A DNA stretch of 64,000 bases from Corynebacterium jeikeium. Its GTDB lineage: Bacteria; Actinomycetota; Actinomycetes; Mycobacteriales; Mycobacteriaceae. Positions 16,259 to 26,670 of this stretch are shown one piece after another (position 1 is the stretch's first letter; each line of letters starts with the position of its first letter). The notes under the pieces were generated by a model. It saw nothing but the letters and a program-made list of their open reading frames with translations, made no database searches and was not told the DNA's origin. The position numbers were made by a program, and so were the translations under genes. The stretch lies in NCBI RefSeq assembly GCF_028609885.1, contig NZ_CP063195.1, positions 558,001 through 622,000 of the forward strand, written 5' to 3'.

Positions 16259-17914
16259 ATGCACCCACGTGCTGGCCAGCCCGCCACCCCCGACGACCTC
16301 ACCGACATCCCAGCCCTCCTGGAGGCTTACTCCGCCACGGTTCCGAATCTGGCTGACCCAGGCCAGCGCGTGAGCTTCGGTACCTCCGGTCACCGTGGCA
16401 GCGCTTTCGATGGGGCCTTCAACGAGGCACACATCCTGGCCACCACCCAGGCCATCGTTGACTACCGTCGCGAGCAGGGAATCAACGGCCCGGTTTTCAT
16501 CGGCCGTGACCCGCACGCGCTTTCCGAACCGGCCGAGGCTACCGCACTGGAGGTTCTGGCTGGCAACCAGGTGACCGTGAAGGTAGACCAAGAGCGCGGG
16601 TTTGTACCCACCCCCTCGATCAGCTTCGCCATCCTGGAGTACAACAAGCAGTTGCCCGGCGGCCCAGAGGGCACCGACGCAGGTCGAGCCGACGGCATTG
16701 TTGTCACCCCCTCCCACAACCCACCGCGTGACGGTGGCTTCAAGTACAACCCGCCAACCGGCGGTCCGGCGGATACCGATGCCACTAGCTGGATCGCCCG
16801 CCGCGCCAACGAGTACCTGGATGCGGATCTGTCTGGCGTGCAGCGCTCCACCTCCACTGAACTGGTGGAAAACCACAATTACCTGGGCAATTACGTTGCT
16901 GCGCTGCCGGAGGTCATCGACATTGAGGCCATTCGTAGCGCGGGCGTGCGCATCGGCGCCGACCCGATGGGTGGCGCCTCCGTTGCCTATTGGGAGCGCA
17001 TCGCCGACGTACACGGCCTGGACCTCACGGTCGTCAACCCCACCATCGACCCGGCCTTCGGGTTCATGACCTTGGACTCCGACGGCAAGATCCGCATGGA
17101 TTGCTCTTCGCCGTCCGCGATGGCCTCTCTGGTCGACGCTGTTGTAGGCGCCGGTGGGGCTTCCTATGACATCGCTACTGGTAATGACGCCGATTCCGAC
17201 CGCCATGGAATCGTCACCCCAGATGCAGGCCTGATGAACCCGAACCACTACCTCGCTGTCGCTATCGAGTATCTGTTTAGCCACCGCGAGAACTGGCCGC
17301 AGGATGCCGCCGTGGGTAAGACCCTGGTCAGCTCCTCCATGATCGACCGCGTGGTGGCCCGCATGGGGCGCAAGCTGATGGAGGTTCCGGTTGGGTTCAA
17401 GTGGTTCGTGCCGGGGCTGGTCAACGGATCCGTGGGCTTTGGTGGAGAAGAATCGGCAGGTGCTTCCTTCCTTCGCCACAACGGGCAGGTCTGGTCTACC
17501 GATAAGGACGGTATTATCGCTGACCTGTTGGCGTCCGAAATCAAGGCAACGACCGGCAAGAGCCCGTCGGAGCGCTATAAGGAGCTAGCCGCGGAGCTCG
17601 GCGCCCCGCAGTACAAGCGCATCGACGCACCGGCCGATCGTGAGCAGAAGGAGCGCCTGAAGAAGCTCAGCGCTGACGACGTGGAGGCTACAGAGCTGGC
17701 GGGTGAGAAGATCGAAGCGATCCTTACCGAGGCGCCGGGCAACGGTGCGGCCATCGGTGGGGTGAAGGTAACTACCGCAAATGCCTGGTTCGCCGCGCGC
17801 CCGAGTGGCACGGAGGACAAGTACAAGATCTACGCGGAGTCCTTCAACGGCGCTGAGCACCTGGACCAGGTGCTGGAGGAGGCGCAGGTTGTTGTGGACG
17901 GCGTGCTCGGATAG
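16259..17914 (+). CDS. pgm: Phosphoglucomutase (alpha-D-glucose specific)
   Basis: Interconverts glucose 1-phosphate and glucose 6-phosphate, linking glycolysis to glycogen, trehalose and cell wall sugar synthesis. The 551-residue protein has the metal loop GNDADSDRHG, the sugar-binding loop GGEESAGASF and the phosphate-binding RPSGTEDKYKIY. The active-site serine loop is TPSHNPPRDGGFKYN; FGTSGHRGS is the N-terminal phosphate-binding segment typical of this subgroup. The ATG at 16259 follows GAAGGAATCATC, giving a modest Shine-Dalgarno. The upstream spacer contains GGGGGCGTTAAAAG, a one-mismatch relative of the dispersed motif. Confidence 0.95.
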   Translation: MHPRAGQPATPDDLTDIPALLEAYSATVPNLADPGQRVSFGTSGHRGSAFDGAFNEAHILATTQAIVDYRREQGINGPVFIGRDPHALSEPAEATALEVLAGNQVTVKVDQERGFVPTPSISFAILEYNKQLPGGPEGTDAGRADGIVVTPSHNPPRDGGFKYNPPTGGPADTDATSWIARRANEYLDADLSGVQRSTSTELVENHNYLGNYVAALPEVIDIEAIRSAGVRIGADPMGGASVAYWERIADVHGLDLTVVNPTIDPAFGFMTLDSDGKIRMDCSSPSAMASLVDAVVGAGGASYDIATGNDADSDRHGIVTPDAGLMNPNHYLAVAIEYLFSHRENWPQDAAVGKTLVSSSMIDRVVARMGRKLMEVPVGFKWFVPGLVNGSVGFGGEESAGASFLRHNGQVWSTDKDGIIADLLASEIKATTGKSPSERYKELAAELGAPQYKRIDAPADREQKERLKKLSADDVEATELAGEKIEAILTEAPGNGAAIGGVKVTTANAWFAARPSGTEDKYKIYAESFNGAEHLDQVLEEAQVVVDGVLG

Positions 17915-17941
17915 ATCCCCGGCCGCCCCAAGCCATTCACG

Positions 17942-17963
17942 GCGGGGGTTTGGCGAACCCCCG
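17942..17963 (+). terminator. Hairpin after pgm
   Basis: GCGGGGGTT and AACCCCCGC arms with a short loop, 27 nt after the pgm stop. It has no T run but a strong stem. Confidence 0.45.
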
Positions 17964-18093
17964 CTAGCCGCCGTTAACAGCGCGGTTTACTGCAGGTAAG
18001 CGTATTATCACGGGGTCAATTCAGGGTTTTGCCAGACTTCTGCGATAGTGTCTTGCCTTAGTAGACACTTCATCATCTTGAAAGGAACGCTCA

Positions 18094-18840
18094 GTGAGCC
18101 AGAAGATCAAGGCCCCTAACGCTTCTAAAGGGGGCAATGGCTTCCTGTGGGGAATCATTGCGATCCTCGTCATCGCGGCCGTGGCCATCGGTTTTATCGT
18201 GTACAACAACCAGCAGCACAAGGTCGATAACATCAGCCTGCCTAATGACAAGGTGAAGGTGAAGATGACGGCCGAGGACGCTACCGTCACCTTGGAGTCT
18301 GAGGACGCTGGGGACGATGTGCCGGTCGTCGAGGTTTTCGAGGACTTTAGCTGCCACTACTGCGCGCAGCTGGAGACTGCCTCTAGCGCCGACGTGAAGC
18401 AGGCGCTGGAAGACGGCAAGCTGAAGGTGAAGTTCCGCTTCTTGAACTTCCTGGACCGTGGCGACGAGTCCGGCCCTTCCACTCGCGGAGCAGCTACCGC
18501 TTGGGCAGTAGCTAAGAGTGGCAATGTGGACGCATTCTGGAACATTCACCGTCTGATGATGGACGAGCAGTCCACTGTCACCCGCCAGTGGGACTGGGAT
18601 GACCTCGCCAATGCTGCAGAGAAGATGGGTGCGGACGACGGAGTGGTCGACAATATCCGCAACGAGTCCGTCAAGGACGAGGGCGCGAAGATCTCTCGTA
18701 CGAACAATAAAGAGGTCGAAAAGCGCGAGGGCAAGGTCTCCTCGCCGCTGCTGTACAAGGACGGCAAGCGGTTCGATCCGCCGGTGAACTCGGACGAGAG
18801 TCTGGGCTCCTGGGTCCCGGTTGCGCTGGAAGGAAAGTAA
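18094..18840 (+). CDS. Membrane-anchored DsbA-like thioredoxin-fold protein
   Basis: Thiol:disulfide oxidoreductase of 248 residues. One N-terminal TM anchor (FLWGIIAILVIAAVAIGFIV, about residues 17-36) leaves a DsbA-type domain outside the membrane with active site CHYC (about residues 87-90) in FEDFSCHYC. It would introduce disulfides into exported proteins. The GTG at 18094 has a good AAAGGAA ribosome binding site. The VKOR-type gene that could re-oxidise it lies just downstream beyond tRNA-Ala. Confidence 0.88.
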   Translation: MSQKIKAPNASKGGNGFLWGIIAILVIAAVAIGFIVYNNQQHKVDNISLPNDKVKVKMTAEDATVTLESEDAGDDVPVVEVFEDFSCHYCAQLETASSADVKQALEDGKLKVKFRFLNFLDRGDESGPSTRGAATAWAVAKSGNVDAFWNIHRLMMDEQSTVTRQWDWDDLANAAEKMGADDGVVDNIRNESVKDEGAKISRTNNKEVEKREGKVSSPLLYKDGKRFDPPVNSDESLGSWVPVALEGK

Positions 18841-18955
18841 AACCTTACCCCCAGCGCCGACCTGGCGATTTGGAGAACTCAATTCCAGTGTTGTAGTTTT
18901 AAGTCCGTTCGCTTCGCAGGGATAACCCGCAATAGGGGATCTCTTGAGTAGCAAC

Positions 18956-19028
18956 GGGGCTATGGCGCAGCTGGTAGCGCACCACACTGGCAGTGTGGGG
19001 GTCACGGGTTCGAATCCCGTTAGCTCCA
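18956..19028 (+). tRNA. tRNA-Ala (GGC)
   Basis: 73-nt cloverleaf: acceptor GGGGCTA / TAGCTCC plus discriminator A, D-arm GCGC...GCGC, anticodon stem CCACA/TGTGG with loop CTGGCAG (anticodon GGC), T-arm ACGGG-TTCGAAT-CCCGT. CCA is not encoded. A terminator follows after 12 nt. Confidence 0.95.
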
Positions 19029-19040
19029 CAGAACAGACAA

Positions 19041-19069
19041 CCCCAGCTTGGTTACGAGCTGGGGTTTTT
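19041..19069 (+). terminator. Terminator of tRNA-Ala
   Basis: CCCCAGCT / AGCTGGGG stem, 8-nt loop, TTTTT tail. Nearly the same stem ends tmRNA. Confidence 0.92.
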
Positions 19070-19158
19070 CGCGTGCTACGCTTGATTCATTGCTTCCCTG
19101 TGCCACCGACTCACCCTGCGCCAGAAACAGATTGTTTGGGGGTGGGGTCGGGCGTGAG

Positions 19159-19179
19159 GGCGTCAGAAAAACAAAGAGA
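19159..19179 (+). repeat. GGCGTC/A-rich motif copy 7
   Basis: GGCGTCAGAAAAACAAAGAG, intergenic. Its purine-rich tail ends about 9 nt before the VKOR start codon and may double as its ribosome binding site. Confidence 0.6.
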
Positions 19180-19187
19180 GTGAGCAC

Positions 19188-19757
19188 ATGAACGGTCTTG
19201 GGGCGACGAAGCGCTTCGGCTTCACCTTCCTGGTGTTGTCCACGGTCGGGCTGATTTTCTCCGCGCTGATTATGCACGACAAACTGCAGTTGGCGCTGAA
19301 TCCCGACTTCCAGCCTGCCTGCACTATCAACGAGGTGATCTCGTGTACCGATGTGATGGCTTCGGATCAGGCGTCTGTGTTCGGATTCGCGAATCCATTC
19401 ATCGGGCTAATCGGCTTCCCCGTGACGATGACCCTCGGCGTGATGTTGATCGTCGGCGCCAAGCTGCCTCGTTGGATGTGGTACTGCGTACTCGCCGGAC
19501 TGGCGCTAGGTGTTGTGTTCGTGCATTGGCTGGCCTACGCCGCGATTTACCAGATTGGCGCGCTGTGCCCCTACTGCATGGTCGTGTGGGCGGCGACCCT
19601 GCCGATGTTCGTGATGACGTTGGTGCACTTCCTGCGCGAGCAGCGACGCGAAGCGGGAGAGGATGTCCCGCACTCTGCGCTGGGGATGCCACTGCTGGTT
19701 GTTATCGCCTGGTTCCTGGCGTTTACCGCGCTGATCTTGGATCAGTTCGTTTTCTAG
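19188..19757 (+). CDS. Vitamin K epoxide reductase (VKOR) family protein
   Basis: Membrane quinone-linked oxidoreductase of 189 residues that would regenerate oxidised DsbA-like proteins. It has about four TM helices, the loop cysteines in ACTINEVISC (about residues 44-53), and the CxxC redox motif LCPYC (about residues 127-130) at a membrane edge. Actinobacteria commonly use VKOR instead of DsbB. Together with the CHYC protein upstream it makes a complete disulfide-forming pair, split here by tRNA-Ala. The ATG at 19188 is preceded by an AAGAGAGTGAG purine tract that belongs to a motif copy. Confidence 0.9.
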   Translation: MNGLGATKRFGFTFLVLSTVGLIFSALIMHDKLQLALNPDFQPACTINEVISCTDVMASDQASVFGFANPFIGLIGFPVTMTLGVMLIVGAKLPRWMWYCVLAGLALGVVFVHWLAYAAIYQIGALCPYCMVVWAATLPMFVMTLVHFLREQRREAGEDVPHSALGMPLLVVIAWFLAFTALILDQFVF

Positions 19758-19764
19758 CTAGTTC

Positions 19765-19819
19765 GCGCGCCACCAGCTTTCGTGCGGCGCTGCTACTGTG
19801 CGCGCCACCAGCTTTCGTG
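19765..19819. repeat. Tandem duplication at the nadE 3' end
   Basis: The 20-mer GCGCGCCACCAGCTTTCGTG occurs at 19765 and again at 19800, a 35-bp period. The second copy is the nadE C-terminal coding sequence; the first lies just past its stop. Confidence 0.85.
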
Positions 19820-20734
19820 TGGCGCGACCGGCAGGTGCCGCTTGTGGCGCGAACGGAACCACAGCTTCTCGATGTGGTCTGCGACCTGCGGGTCGATGTC
19901 GGCCGCGCCGTTGGTGCTCTCTAGGTAATCGTCCAGCTGTGCATATGTCACCCCCAGTGCTGCCTCGTCGGGGAGTGCGGGGCGGTCTTCCTCCAGGTCA
20001 GCGGTGGGAACCTTCTGCCACGTGCTGTCCGGGGCACCGAGGTGCCGCAGCAGTGCCGCCCCCTGCCGCTTCGTGAGCCCAGCCAACGGCACCAGATCCG
20101 CCGCGCCGTCGCCGTGCTTGGTGTAGAAACCGGTGATTGCCTCCGCGGCGTGGTCCGTGCCGACGACCAGCCCACCTAGTTCCCCCGCCAACGCATACTG
20201 CGCGATCATGCGCTCGCGCGCTTTGATGTTGCCCTTGTTGAAGTCGCCAACCTGTGCGATGTTGAGGGCCTCGCTGGTCGCGCGCGCCGATGCGTCGGTT
20301 GCTTCCTTGATGTTTACGGTGACACCCATACTCGGCTCGATAAACTTCAGCGCCACCTGCGCGTCGTCCTCGTCTGCTTGAACTCCGTACGGCAGCCGCA
20401 CGGCGCAGAAACGGTAGGGCTGTTCTTGCCCTGCCTGCCCAGTGTGGGCAGTCTGCTGGTTGAGGCGCTCGACGGCCAGCTGGCATAGCCTTCCGGCGAG
20501 AGTGGAGTCTTGGCCCCCCGAGATGCCCAGCACCAGGGTGCGCACGCCCGTGGTTTGCAGGTAGTCGGTAATGAACTGCACGCGGTGCTCGACTTCCGCG
20601 GCCGGGTCGATGGTGGGACGCACTCCCAGCTCTGCGACGATGCGTGCGTGCAACGGCCGCGCGCTGGTCGGTTGGCTGGGGGAGTTGTCGGCGGAGGTGG
20701 GGTTCTGGTTTGGCTGGTAGGCAGAAGAGCTCAT
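19793..20734 (-). CDS. nadE: NAD+ synthetase (ammonia-dependent)
   Basis: Converts nicotinic acid adenine dinucleotide to NAD+ using ATP and ammonia. The 313-residue protein has the PP-loop SGGQDST (residues 72-78) and later [20 protein letters not shown]. There is no N-terminal glutaminase domain, so it is the short NH3-type form. The ATG at 20734 is preferred to an upstream in-frame start near 20869 because it has a TAGCAT -10 box 7 nt upstream and begins a sensible N-terminus. Pro/Ser/Asn-rich residues precede the conserved core. The last 35 bp are duplicated just beyond the stop codon. Confidence 0.93.
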   Translation of the reverse strand: MSSSAYQPNQNPTSADNSPSQPTSARPLHARIVAELGVRPTIDPAAEVEHRVQFITDYLQTTGVRTLVLGISGGQDSTLAGRLCQLAVERLNQQTAHTGQAGQEQPYRFCAVRLPYGVQADEDDAQVALKFIEPSMGVTVNIKEATDASARATSEALNIAQVGDFNKGNIKARERMIAQYALAGELGGLVVGTDHAAEAITGFYTKHGDGAADLVPLAGLTKRQGAALLRHLGAPDSTWQKVPTADLEEDRPALPDEAALGVTYAQLDDYLESTNGAADIDPQVADHIEKLWFRSRHKRHLPVAPHESWWRAQ

Positions 20735-20741
20735 GGGATTG

Positions 20742-20747
20742 ATGCTA
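20742..20747 (-). promoter_or_regulatory. -10 element, leaderless nadE
   Basis: Minus-strand TAGCAT ends 7 nt before the ATG at 20734. Confidence 0.5.
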
Positions 20748-20939
20748 ACCCGGTAGGTGGCGTGCGTGCTGGTTCCGCCCGGATGCGCCCCGGGTAGGCT
20801 GCTTGCACTCATTTGGTTTTGAGGGAGTGGGTGGGTAAACTCATCGTTTGTGTTTGTGCCGGGCGGCATAAACGGGTCTTAGCCTGTTAGCCTGTACTGC
20901 CTGGCGATGTAAGAAAGTCGATGAGGAAAGGAGCGCCCG

Positions 20940-21062
20940 ATGAAGGTCCGCAAGTCCCTTCGGTCGCTGAAGAACAAGCCGGGCGCTCAGGTCGTTCGTC
21001 GCCGCGGTAAGGTCTACGTGATCAACAAGAAGGATCCCCGCTTCAAGGCTCGCCAGGGCTAA
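20940..21062 (+). CDS. rpmJ: 50S ribosomal protein L36, cysteine-free type
   Basis: A 40-residue basic protein beginning [15 protein letters not shown] and ending [11 protein letters not shown], which is the L36 fold sequence. The zinc-binding cysteines found in the C+ form are absent, so this is the C- paralogue that in several bacteria is made under zinc limitation. The AAAGGAG ribosome binding site is well placed. A strong terminator follows. I see no convincing Zur operator upstream. Confidence 0.93.
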   Translation: MKVRKSLRSLKNKPGAQVVRRRGKVYVINKKDPRFKARQG

Positions 21063-21083
21063 GAACCGCTTGGGTTCCACCTT

Positions 21084-21134
21084 CCCCCGCCTCCTTTTCG
21101 GTGTTGTTTACACCGTGGAGGCGGGGGATTTTTC
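21084..21134 (+). terminator. Terminator of rpmJ
   Basis: CCCCCGCCTCC pairs with GGAGGCGGGGG around an inner CGGTG/CACCG stem, followed by ATTTTT. Confidence 0.92.
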
Positions 21135-21229
21135 GTGCAAAATCTGGGCTTTGAAATTACAAGCATGTTTTTCATGTGGCTAGATGTAGTGGTGGGAAAA
21201 TCCGCCACCTGCGAATACGCAAGATGTAA

Positions 21230-21245
21230 CTACTATATATTGTGC
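21230..21245 (+). promoter_or_regulatory. NrdR box 1 upstream of nrdH
   Basis: CTACTATATATTGTGC matches the NrdR consensus (ACACWATATATWGTGT) at about 13 of 16 positions. It starts 32 bp from box 2, the helical phasing known for paired NrdR boxes. Confidence 0.75.
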
Positions 21246-21261
21246 TCTGGCTTTTAACCTG

Positions 21262-21277
21262 CCCCAAAATGTTGTGT
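21262..21277 (+). promoter_or_regulatory. NrdR box 2 upstream of nrdH
   Basis: CCCCAAAATGTTGTGT matches the NrdR consensus at about 12 of 16 positions. With box 1 it would repress nrdHIE when dATP/ATP-loaded NrdR is bound. Confidence 0.65.
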
Positions 21278-21417
21278 TTTAGCGGTTGTCTTACACGCTT
21301 GTGATGTGTAGTCTTAAGCAAGTCAATGAGGGGCACGGTTCGCCAGCGCCCTGCCTGACGAACGCTTGCTAAAACCAACACCGATAGCGCCCACAAACCA
21401 GGAGAATGACAGCCACC

Positions 21418-21648
21418 ATGATCACCGTCTACACCAAGCCCGCATGTGTTCAGTGCAATGCCACCAAGAAGGCCCTCGACAAGGCTGGTCTGGAATACGA
21501 GCTTGTGGACATCAGCCTTGACGACGAGGCTCGTGACTACGTCATGGCGCTGGGCCACCTGCAGGCTCCCGTGGTCGTCGCTGGCGAGGATCACTGGTCC
21601 GGCTTCCGCCCGGATCGCATCCGCTCCCTGACCGCTAAGGCCGCTTAA
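21418..21648 (+). CDS. nrdH: Glutaredoxin-like NrdH
   Basis: Small redox protein that supplies electrons to class Ib ribonucleotide reductase. The N-terminus MITVYTKPACVQCNATKKAL has the CVQC active site, and WSGFRPDRI near the end is the NrdH signature. I placed the start at ATG 21418, which matches the family N-terminus; ATG 21406 would add four residues. The AGGAG box sits awkwardly between the two, 13 and 1 nt away. First gene of the nrdH-nrdI-nrdE group behind two NrdR-like boxes. Confidence 0.93.
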   Translation: MITVYTKPACVQCNATKKALDKAGLEYELVDISLDDEARDYVMALGHLQAPVVVAGEDHWSGFRPDRIRSLTAKAA

Positions 21649-21724
21649 CCCTCGCGTGCCGTTCCGCCTTCACCCTCCCAGGTGGGAGCTATTTTTGCGC
21701 GTGCCACTGTCTGAATGAGGCTCA

Positions 21725-22168
21725 ATGCTAATCACGTATTTTTCCTCCACGACGGAGAACACCCACCGCTTCGTGCGCAAGCTCGGGCTGCCTTCCTCTC
21801 GCATCCCATTGAAGCGTAATGACGCCCCACTGCTCGTCGACCAACCGCATGTATTGGTCGTACCGACATACGGCGGGGGAGCGGGGATGACGGGTGACTA
21901 TTCTCGACCAGTTCCAAAGCAGGTGATCAAGTTCCTCAACGTGGAGCAAAACCGCAAGTGGCTGCGCGGGGTGATTGGCGCAGGGAACATCAACTTCGGG
22001 TCGGACTTCGCCAAGGCTGGCGAGGTGATCTCCGCCAAATGCCAGGTGCCGTACCTGTACCGCTTCGAACTGATGGGCACGGAGGAGGATGTCCACCGAG
22101 TGCGCGAGGGGCTAGCCGAGTTCGAGGCCTCTCTGCGGCACGAGGGCCGGTGGAACCTAGCGAGCTGA
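21725..22168 (+). CDS. nrdI: Flavodoxin-like NrdI
   Basis: FMN protein that oxidises the dimanganese centre of NrdF. The 147-residue product starts [17 protein letters not shown], the flavin phosphate-binding loop, and contains VPTYGGGAG and [18 protein letters not shown], all typical NrdI signatures. It lies 76 nt after nrdH and 140 nt before nrdE in the same direction, and is probably co-transcribed. Confidence 0.95.
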   Translation: MLITYFSSTTENTHRFVRKLGLPSSRIPLKRNDAPLLVDQPHVLVVPTYGGGAGMTGDYSRPVPKQVIKFLNVEQNRKWLRGVIGAGNINFGSDFAKAGEVISAKCQVPYLYRFELMGTEEDVHRVREGLAEFEASLRHEGRWNLAS

Positions 22169-22308
22169 CATGGCAAGTGTGAAGCGGAGAATAGAACAAC
22201 TGCTTTGCACCCGCCCCGCACATGTCCGGGGCACTGATTAGAATCGAAACGAATGCACGAGCGCGCGGCATTGTACTTAGCGCGAGTTTTTGAGGAGAAC
22301 ACATACAC

Positions 22309-24471
22309 ATGACTGGCACCGAGCTTGGCAAGACCGTTCAGGAGCCCGTTGACCAGCGGGAGCAGCTGGATTATCACGCTCTGAACGCGATGTTGAACCT
22401 GTACAACGATGCAGGGGAGATCCAGTTCGACAAGGATCGCGAGGCTGCAAACCAGTACTTCCTGCAGCATGTCAACCAGAACACCGTTTACTTCCACGAT
22501 CTGGAAGAAAAGGTTAAGTACCTGGTGGACAACGAGTACTACGACCCCGAGGTGCTGGATCAGTACGAGTTCAGCTTTGTGAAGTCCCTGTTTAAGCAGG
22601 CCTACGCGAAGAAGTTCCGCTTCCAGTCGTTCCTGGGTGCGTACAAGTACTACACCTCCTACACACTGAAGACCTTCGACGGTCGCCGTTACCTGGAGCG
22701 TTTCGAGGACCGCGTGTGCATGGTTGCATTGGGGCTGGCGGCGGGGGATACCGAGTTGGCGTCCAACCTGGTCGACGAGATCATGGACGGCCGCTTCCAG
22801 CCTGCAACGCCAACCTTCCTCAACATCGGCAAGAAGCAGCGCGGTGAGCCGGTTTCGTGCTTCCTGCTGCGCATCGAGGACAACATGGAGTCCATCGGCC
22901 GCTCCATCAACTCCGCGCTGCAGCTATCCAAGCGCGGCGGTGGCGTGGCTCTACTGCTGTCGAATGTGCGAGAAGCCGGCGCGCCAATTAAGCACATCGA
23001 GAACCAGTCCTCCGGCGTAATCCCCGTGATGAAGCTGCTGGAAGATGCCTTCAGCTACGCCAACCAGCTGGGCGCCCGCCAAGGTGCCGGTGCGGTTTAC
23101 CTGCACGCTCACCACCCGGACATCCTGCGATTCCTGGATACCAAGCGCGAGAACGCGGATGAGAAGATCCGCATCAAGACCCTCTCGCTGGGCGTGGTGA
23201 TTCCGGACATCACCTTCGAACTGGCCAAGCGCAACGACGACATGTACCTGTTCAGCCCGTACGACGTTGAGCGCGTGTACGGCAAGCCGTTCGCCGATGT
23301 CTCCGTCACCGAGCACTACGAGGAGATGGTGGAGGATCCGCGCATCCGCAAGTCCAAGATCAACGCGCGTGCATTCTTCCAGACTCTGGCGGAGATCCAG
23401 TTCGAGTCGGGCTACCCGTACATCATGTTTGAGGACACGGTGAACAAGGCCAACCCGATCGAGGGACGCATTACCCACTCCAACTTGTGCTCCGAGATTC
23501 TGCAGGTCTCCACCCCGTCGGAGTTCAATGCTGACCTGTCGTACAAGCAGATCGGTGACGATATTTCTTGCAACCTGGGCTCGATGAATATTGCGAAGGC
23601 GATGGATTCGGAGGACTTCTCCAAGACCATCGAGACCGCCATCCGTGGCCTGACCGCCGTGGCGGACCAGACCTCCATCGACTCCGTGCCTTCGGTGCGT
23701 CAGGGTAACGACAACTCCCACGCCATCGGCCTGGGCCAGATGAACCTGCACGGATTCCTGGGGCGTGAGCACATCCACTACGGTTCCGAAGAGGCGCTGG
23801 ACTTCACCAACGCCTACTTTGCGACCGTGATGTATGAGGCGTTGAAGGCTTCCAACAAGATCGCCCAGGAGCGCGGGGAGAAGTTCCACAACTTCGAAAA
23901 CTCCCAGTACGCCACCGGAGAGTTCTTCGACCGCTACGATCCGGCCGAGTTCGCCCCCAAGACGGAGCGCGTGCGCCAGATCTTCGGCAACTCCAGCATT
24001 CAGGTGCCCACCGCGCAGGATTGGCAGCAGTTGAAGGAAGCTGTGCAGGCCCACGGCCTGTACAACCGAAACCTGCAGGCTATCCCGCCGACGGGTTCGA
24101 TCTCCTACATCAACAACTCCACGTCCTCGATTCACCCGATCGCCTCCAAGATTGAGATCCGCAAGGAGGGCAAGATTGGCCGCGTGTACTACCCGGCTCC
24201 GTACATGACGAACGAGAACCTGGAGTACTACGAGGACGCCTACGAGATCGGCTACGAAAAGATCATCGACACCTATGCTGTGGCCACGAAGTACGTGGAC
24301 CAGGGCTTGTCGCTGACCCTGTTCTTCAAGGACACCGCCACCACGCGCGACATCAACCGCGCGCAGATCTACGCATGGCGTAAGGGGATCAAGACGATCT
24401 ACTACATCCGCCTCCGCCAGACTGCGCTGACCGGCACGGAGGTCGAGGGCTGCGTAAGCTGCATGCTCTAA
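22309..24471 (+). CDS. nrdE: Class Ib ribonucleotide reductase alpha subunit
   Basis: Catalytic subunit reducing ribonucleoside diphosphates. The 720-residue protein contains [20 protein letters not shown], the active-site NLCSEI and CNLGSMNIA segments, and the C-terminal redox pair GCVSCML that NrdH reduces. The N-terminal ATP-cone of class Ia enzymes is absent, as expected for class Ib. The ATG at 22309 follows TGAGGAGAACACATACAC. A bidirectional terminator separates it from the convergent ferritin gene. Confidence 0.97.
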   Translation: MTGTELGKTVQEPVDQREQLDYHALNAMLNLYNDAGEIQFDKDREAANQYFLQHVNQNTVYFHDLEEKVKYLVDNEYYDPEVLDQYEFSFVKSLFKQAYAKKFRFQSFLGAYKYYTSYTLKTFDGRRYLERFEDRVCMVALGLAAGDTELASNLVDEIMDGRFQPATPTFLNIGKKQRGEPVSCFLLRIEDNMESIGRSINSALQLSKRGGGVALLLSNVREAGAPIKHIENQSSGVIPVMKLLEDAFSYANQLGARQGAGAVYLHAHHPDILRFLDTKRENADEKIRIKTLSLGVVIPDITFELAKRNDDMYLFSPYDVERVYGKPFADVSVTEHYEEMVEDPRIRKSKINARAFFQTLAEIQFESGYPYIMFEDTVNKANPIEGRITHSNLCSEILQVSTPSEFNADLSYKQIGDDISCNLGSMNIAKAMDSEDFSKTIETAIRGLTAVADQTSIDSVPSVRQGNDNSHAIGLGQMNLHGFLGREHIHYGSEEALDFTNAYFATVMYEALKASNKIAQERGEKFHNFENSQYATGEFFDRYDPAEFAPKTERVRQIFGNSSIQVPTAQDWQQLKEAVQAHGLYNRNLQAIPPTGSISYINNSTSSIHPIASKIEIRKEGKIGRVYYPAPYMTNENLEYYEDAYEIGYEKIIDTYAVATKYVDQGLSLTLFFKDTATTRDINRAQIYAWRKGIKTIYYIRLRQTALTGTEVEGCVSCML

Positions 24472-24533
24472 GTGGGGGAGTGGCTGGAAGGTAGCGGTCA
24501 GGCTAGTGGCCTGACCAGCCTCCAATGAATATG

Positions 24534-24570
24534 AAAAAGCCGACCGGGAAGGATTCCCGGCCGGCTTTTT
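24534..24570. terminator. Bidirectional terminator nrdE/ftn
   Basis: AAAAAGCCG...CCGGGAA / TTCCCGG...CGGCTTTTT is nearly perfectly symmetrical, with T runs on both strands, between convergent genes. Confidence 0.93.
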
Positions 24571-24605
24571 GTCTTTGGCCGTTGAGTGGCGGCCTTTATT
24601 GGCTA

Positions 24606-25094
24606 TTAGCGGTTACCCAGCTCCGCGTCGATGCGCAGCAGGCCGGAACCATCGTTGCCCACCAGCTTGATGCGGTCGATAATGGCGCTAACGGTAGCCT
24701 CCTCCTCGATCTGCTCCTCCAGGAAGAAGTTCAGCAGGTTGCGGGAATCAATGTCGCCAACCTCGTCAGCGGTCTTCACCAGCTCGCGGATCAGGGCGGA
24801 GACCTTACGCTCGTGCTCGAGGGAAGCCTCGAAGGCATCCAGTGGAGTGGAGATCTTCAGGGAAGGCATCTCTACAGTCTCGATATCCACGCGTGCGTCA
24901 CGGTCCAGTAGGTGCTGCGCGAACTTCTGCGCGTGCTCGCGCTCCTCGTCTGCCTGTGCCTGCATCCAGCTGCTCATGCCGTCGAAGGAGAGGCGGTCCA
25001 GCTCATAAGCCAGCTGCGTGTAGACCAGTGCAGCCTGGTGCTCGGCGGTGACCTGTTCGTTCAATTGCTTTTGAAACTTCTCGTTGATTTCCAT
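24606..25094 (-). CDS. ftn: Ferritin
   Basis: Iron-storage protein that oxidises and mineralises iron in a 24-subunit shell. The 162-residue protein has ferroxidase residues in EHQAALVYTQLAYEL, DEEREHAQKFAQHL and the EEQIEEEATV segment. A GNR tail ends it. Its position beside nrdE and nrdF, whose products use metal centres, is shared with other corynebacteria. The promoter lies in the 341-bp divergent spacer shared with nrdF, which has a half DtxR-like site (25203). Confidence 0.95.
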   Translation of the reverse strand: MEINEKFQKQLNEQVTAEHQAALVYTQLAYELDRLSFDGMSSWMQAQADEEREHAQKFAQHLLDRDARVDIETVEMPSLKISTPLDAFEASLEHERKVSALIRELVKTADEVGDIDSRNLLNFFLEEQIEEEATVSAIIDRIKLVGNDGSGLLRIDAELGNR

Positions 25095-25183
25095 GCCGCT
25101 TAACGTACCCAGGGTTCATCCAATCGGCTAGCAAACGCAGGCTATCCTTATATTATCAATGCAGGTCAGAGCACATCGCTTAG

Positions 25184-26431
<1,248 letters not shown>

Positions 26432-26503
26432 ATAGCACCCCCGAAAACGTGGAGTCTGCTAGCTGAGCACTGTGCACGGCTATTGAAATGCGCGTTAACG
26501 GGA

Positions 26504-26509
26504 TACTAT
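26504..26509 (+). promoter_or_regulatory. -10 candidate of ctaD
   Basis: TACTAT with a TTGAAA about 15 bp upstream. It implies an untranslated leader of about 155 nt containing a GGGTCGG/CCGACCC hairpin at 26530-26555. Confidence 0.45.
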
Positions 26510-26670
26510 GTAAGCATTCTGCGTCTGTTCGGGTCGGTTGTTGACGAGGCCGACCCAGCGGGAACAGGGTAGAGGAAACATTCTTTTGGGTGACCGGCTC
26601 AAAGAATCCTGTGGGTTGCTTAAGGCTCGCAAGAGGAAAAGGGCAGGTCACGCGTAGTCAGGAGGAACTA

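Noticed and set aside
16160..17479. Open frame antisense to pgm
   Set aside because: No start context, no family features, fully overlapped by conserved pgm.
19029..19187. Integration site at tRNA-Ala
   Set aside because: No integrase, no duplicated tRNA 3' end and no composition change nearby.
20815..20939. Zur operator upstream of cysteine-free rpmJ
   Set aside because: No palindrome resembling corynebacterial Zur sites was found.
22951..24525. Long open frame antisense to nrdE (about 524 codons)
   Set aside because: Arises from strong third-position G/C bias in nrdE; product is Val/Leu/Arg/His-rich with no recognisable domain.
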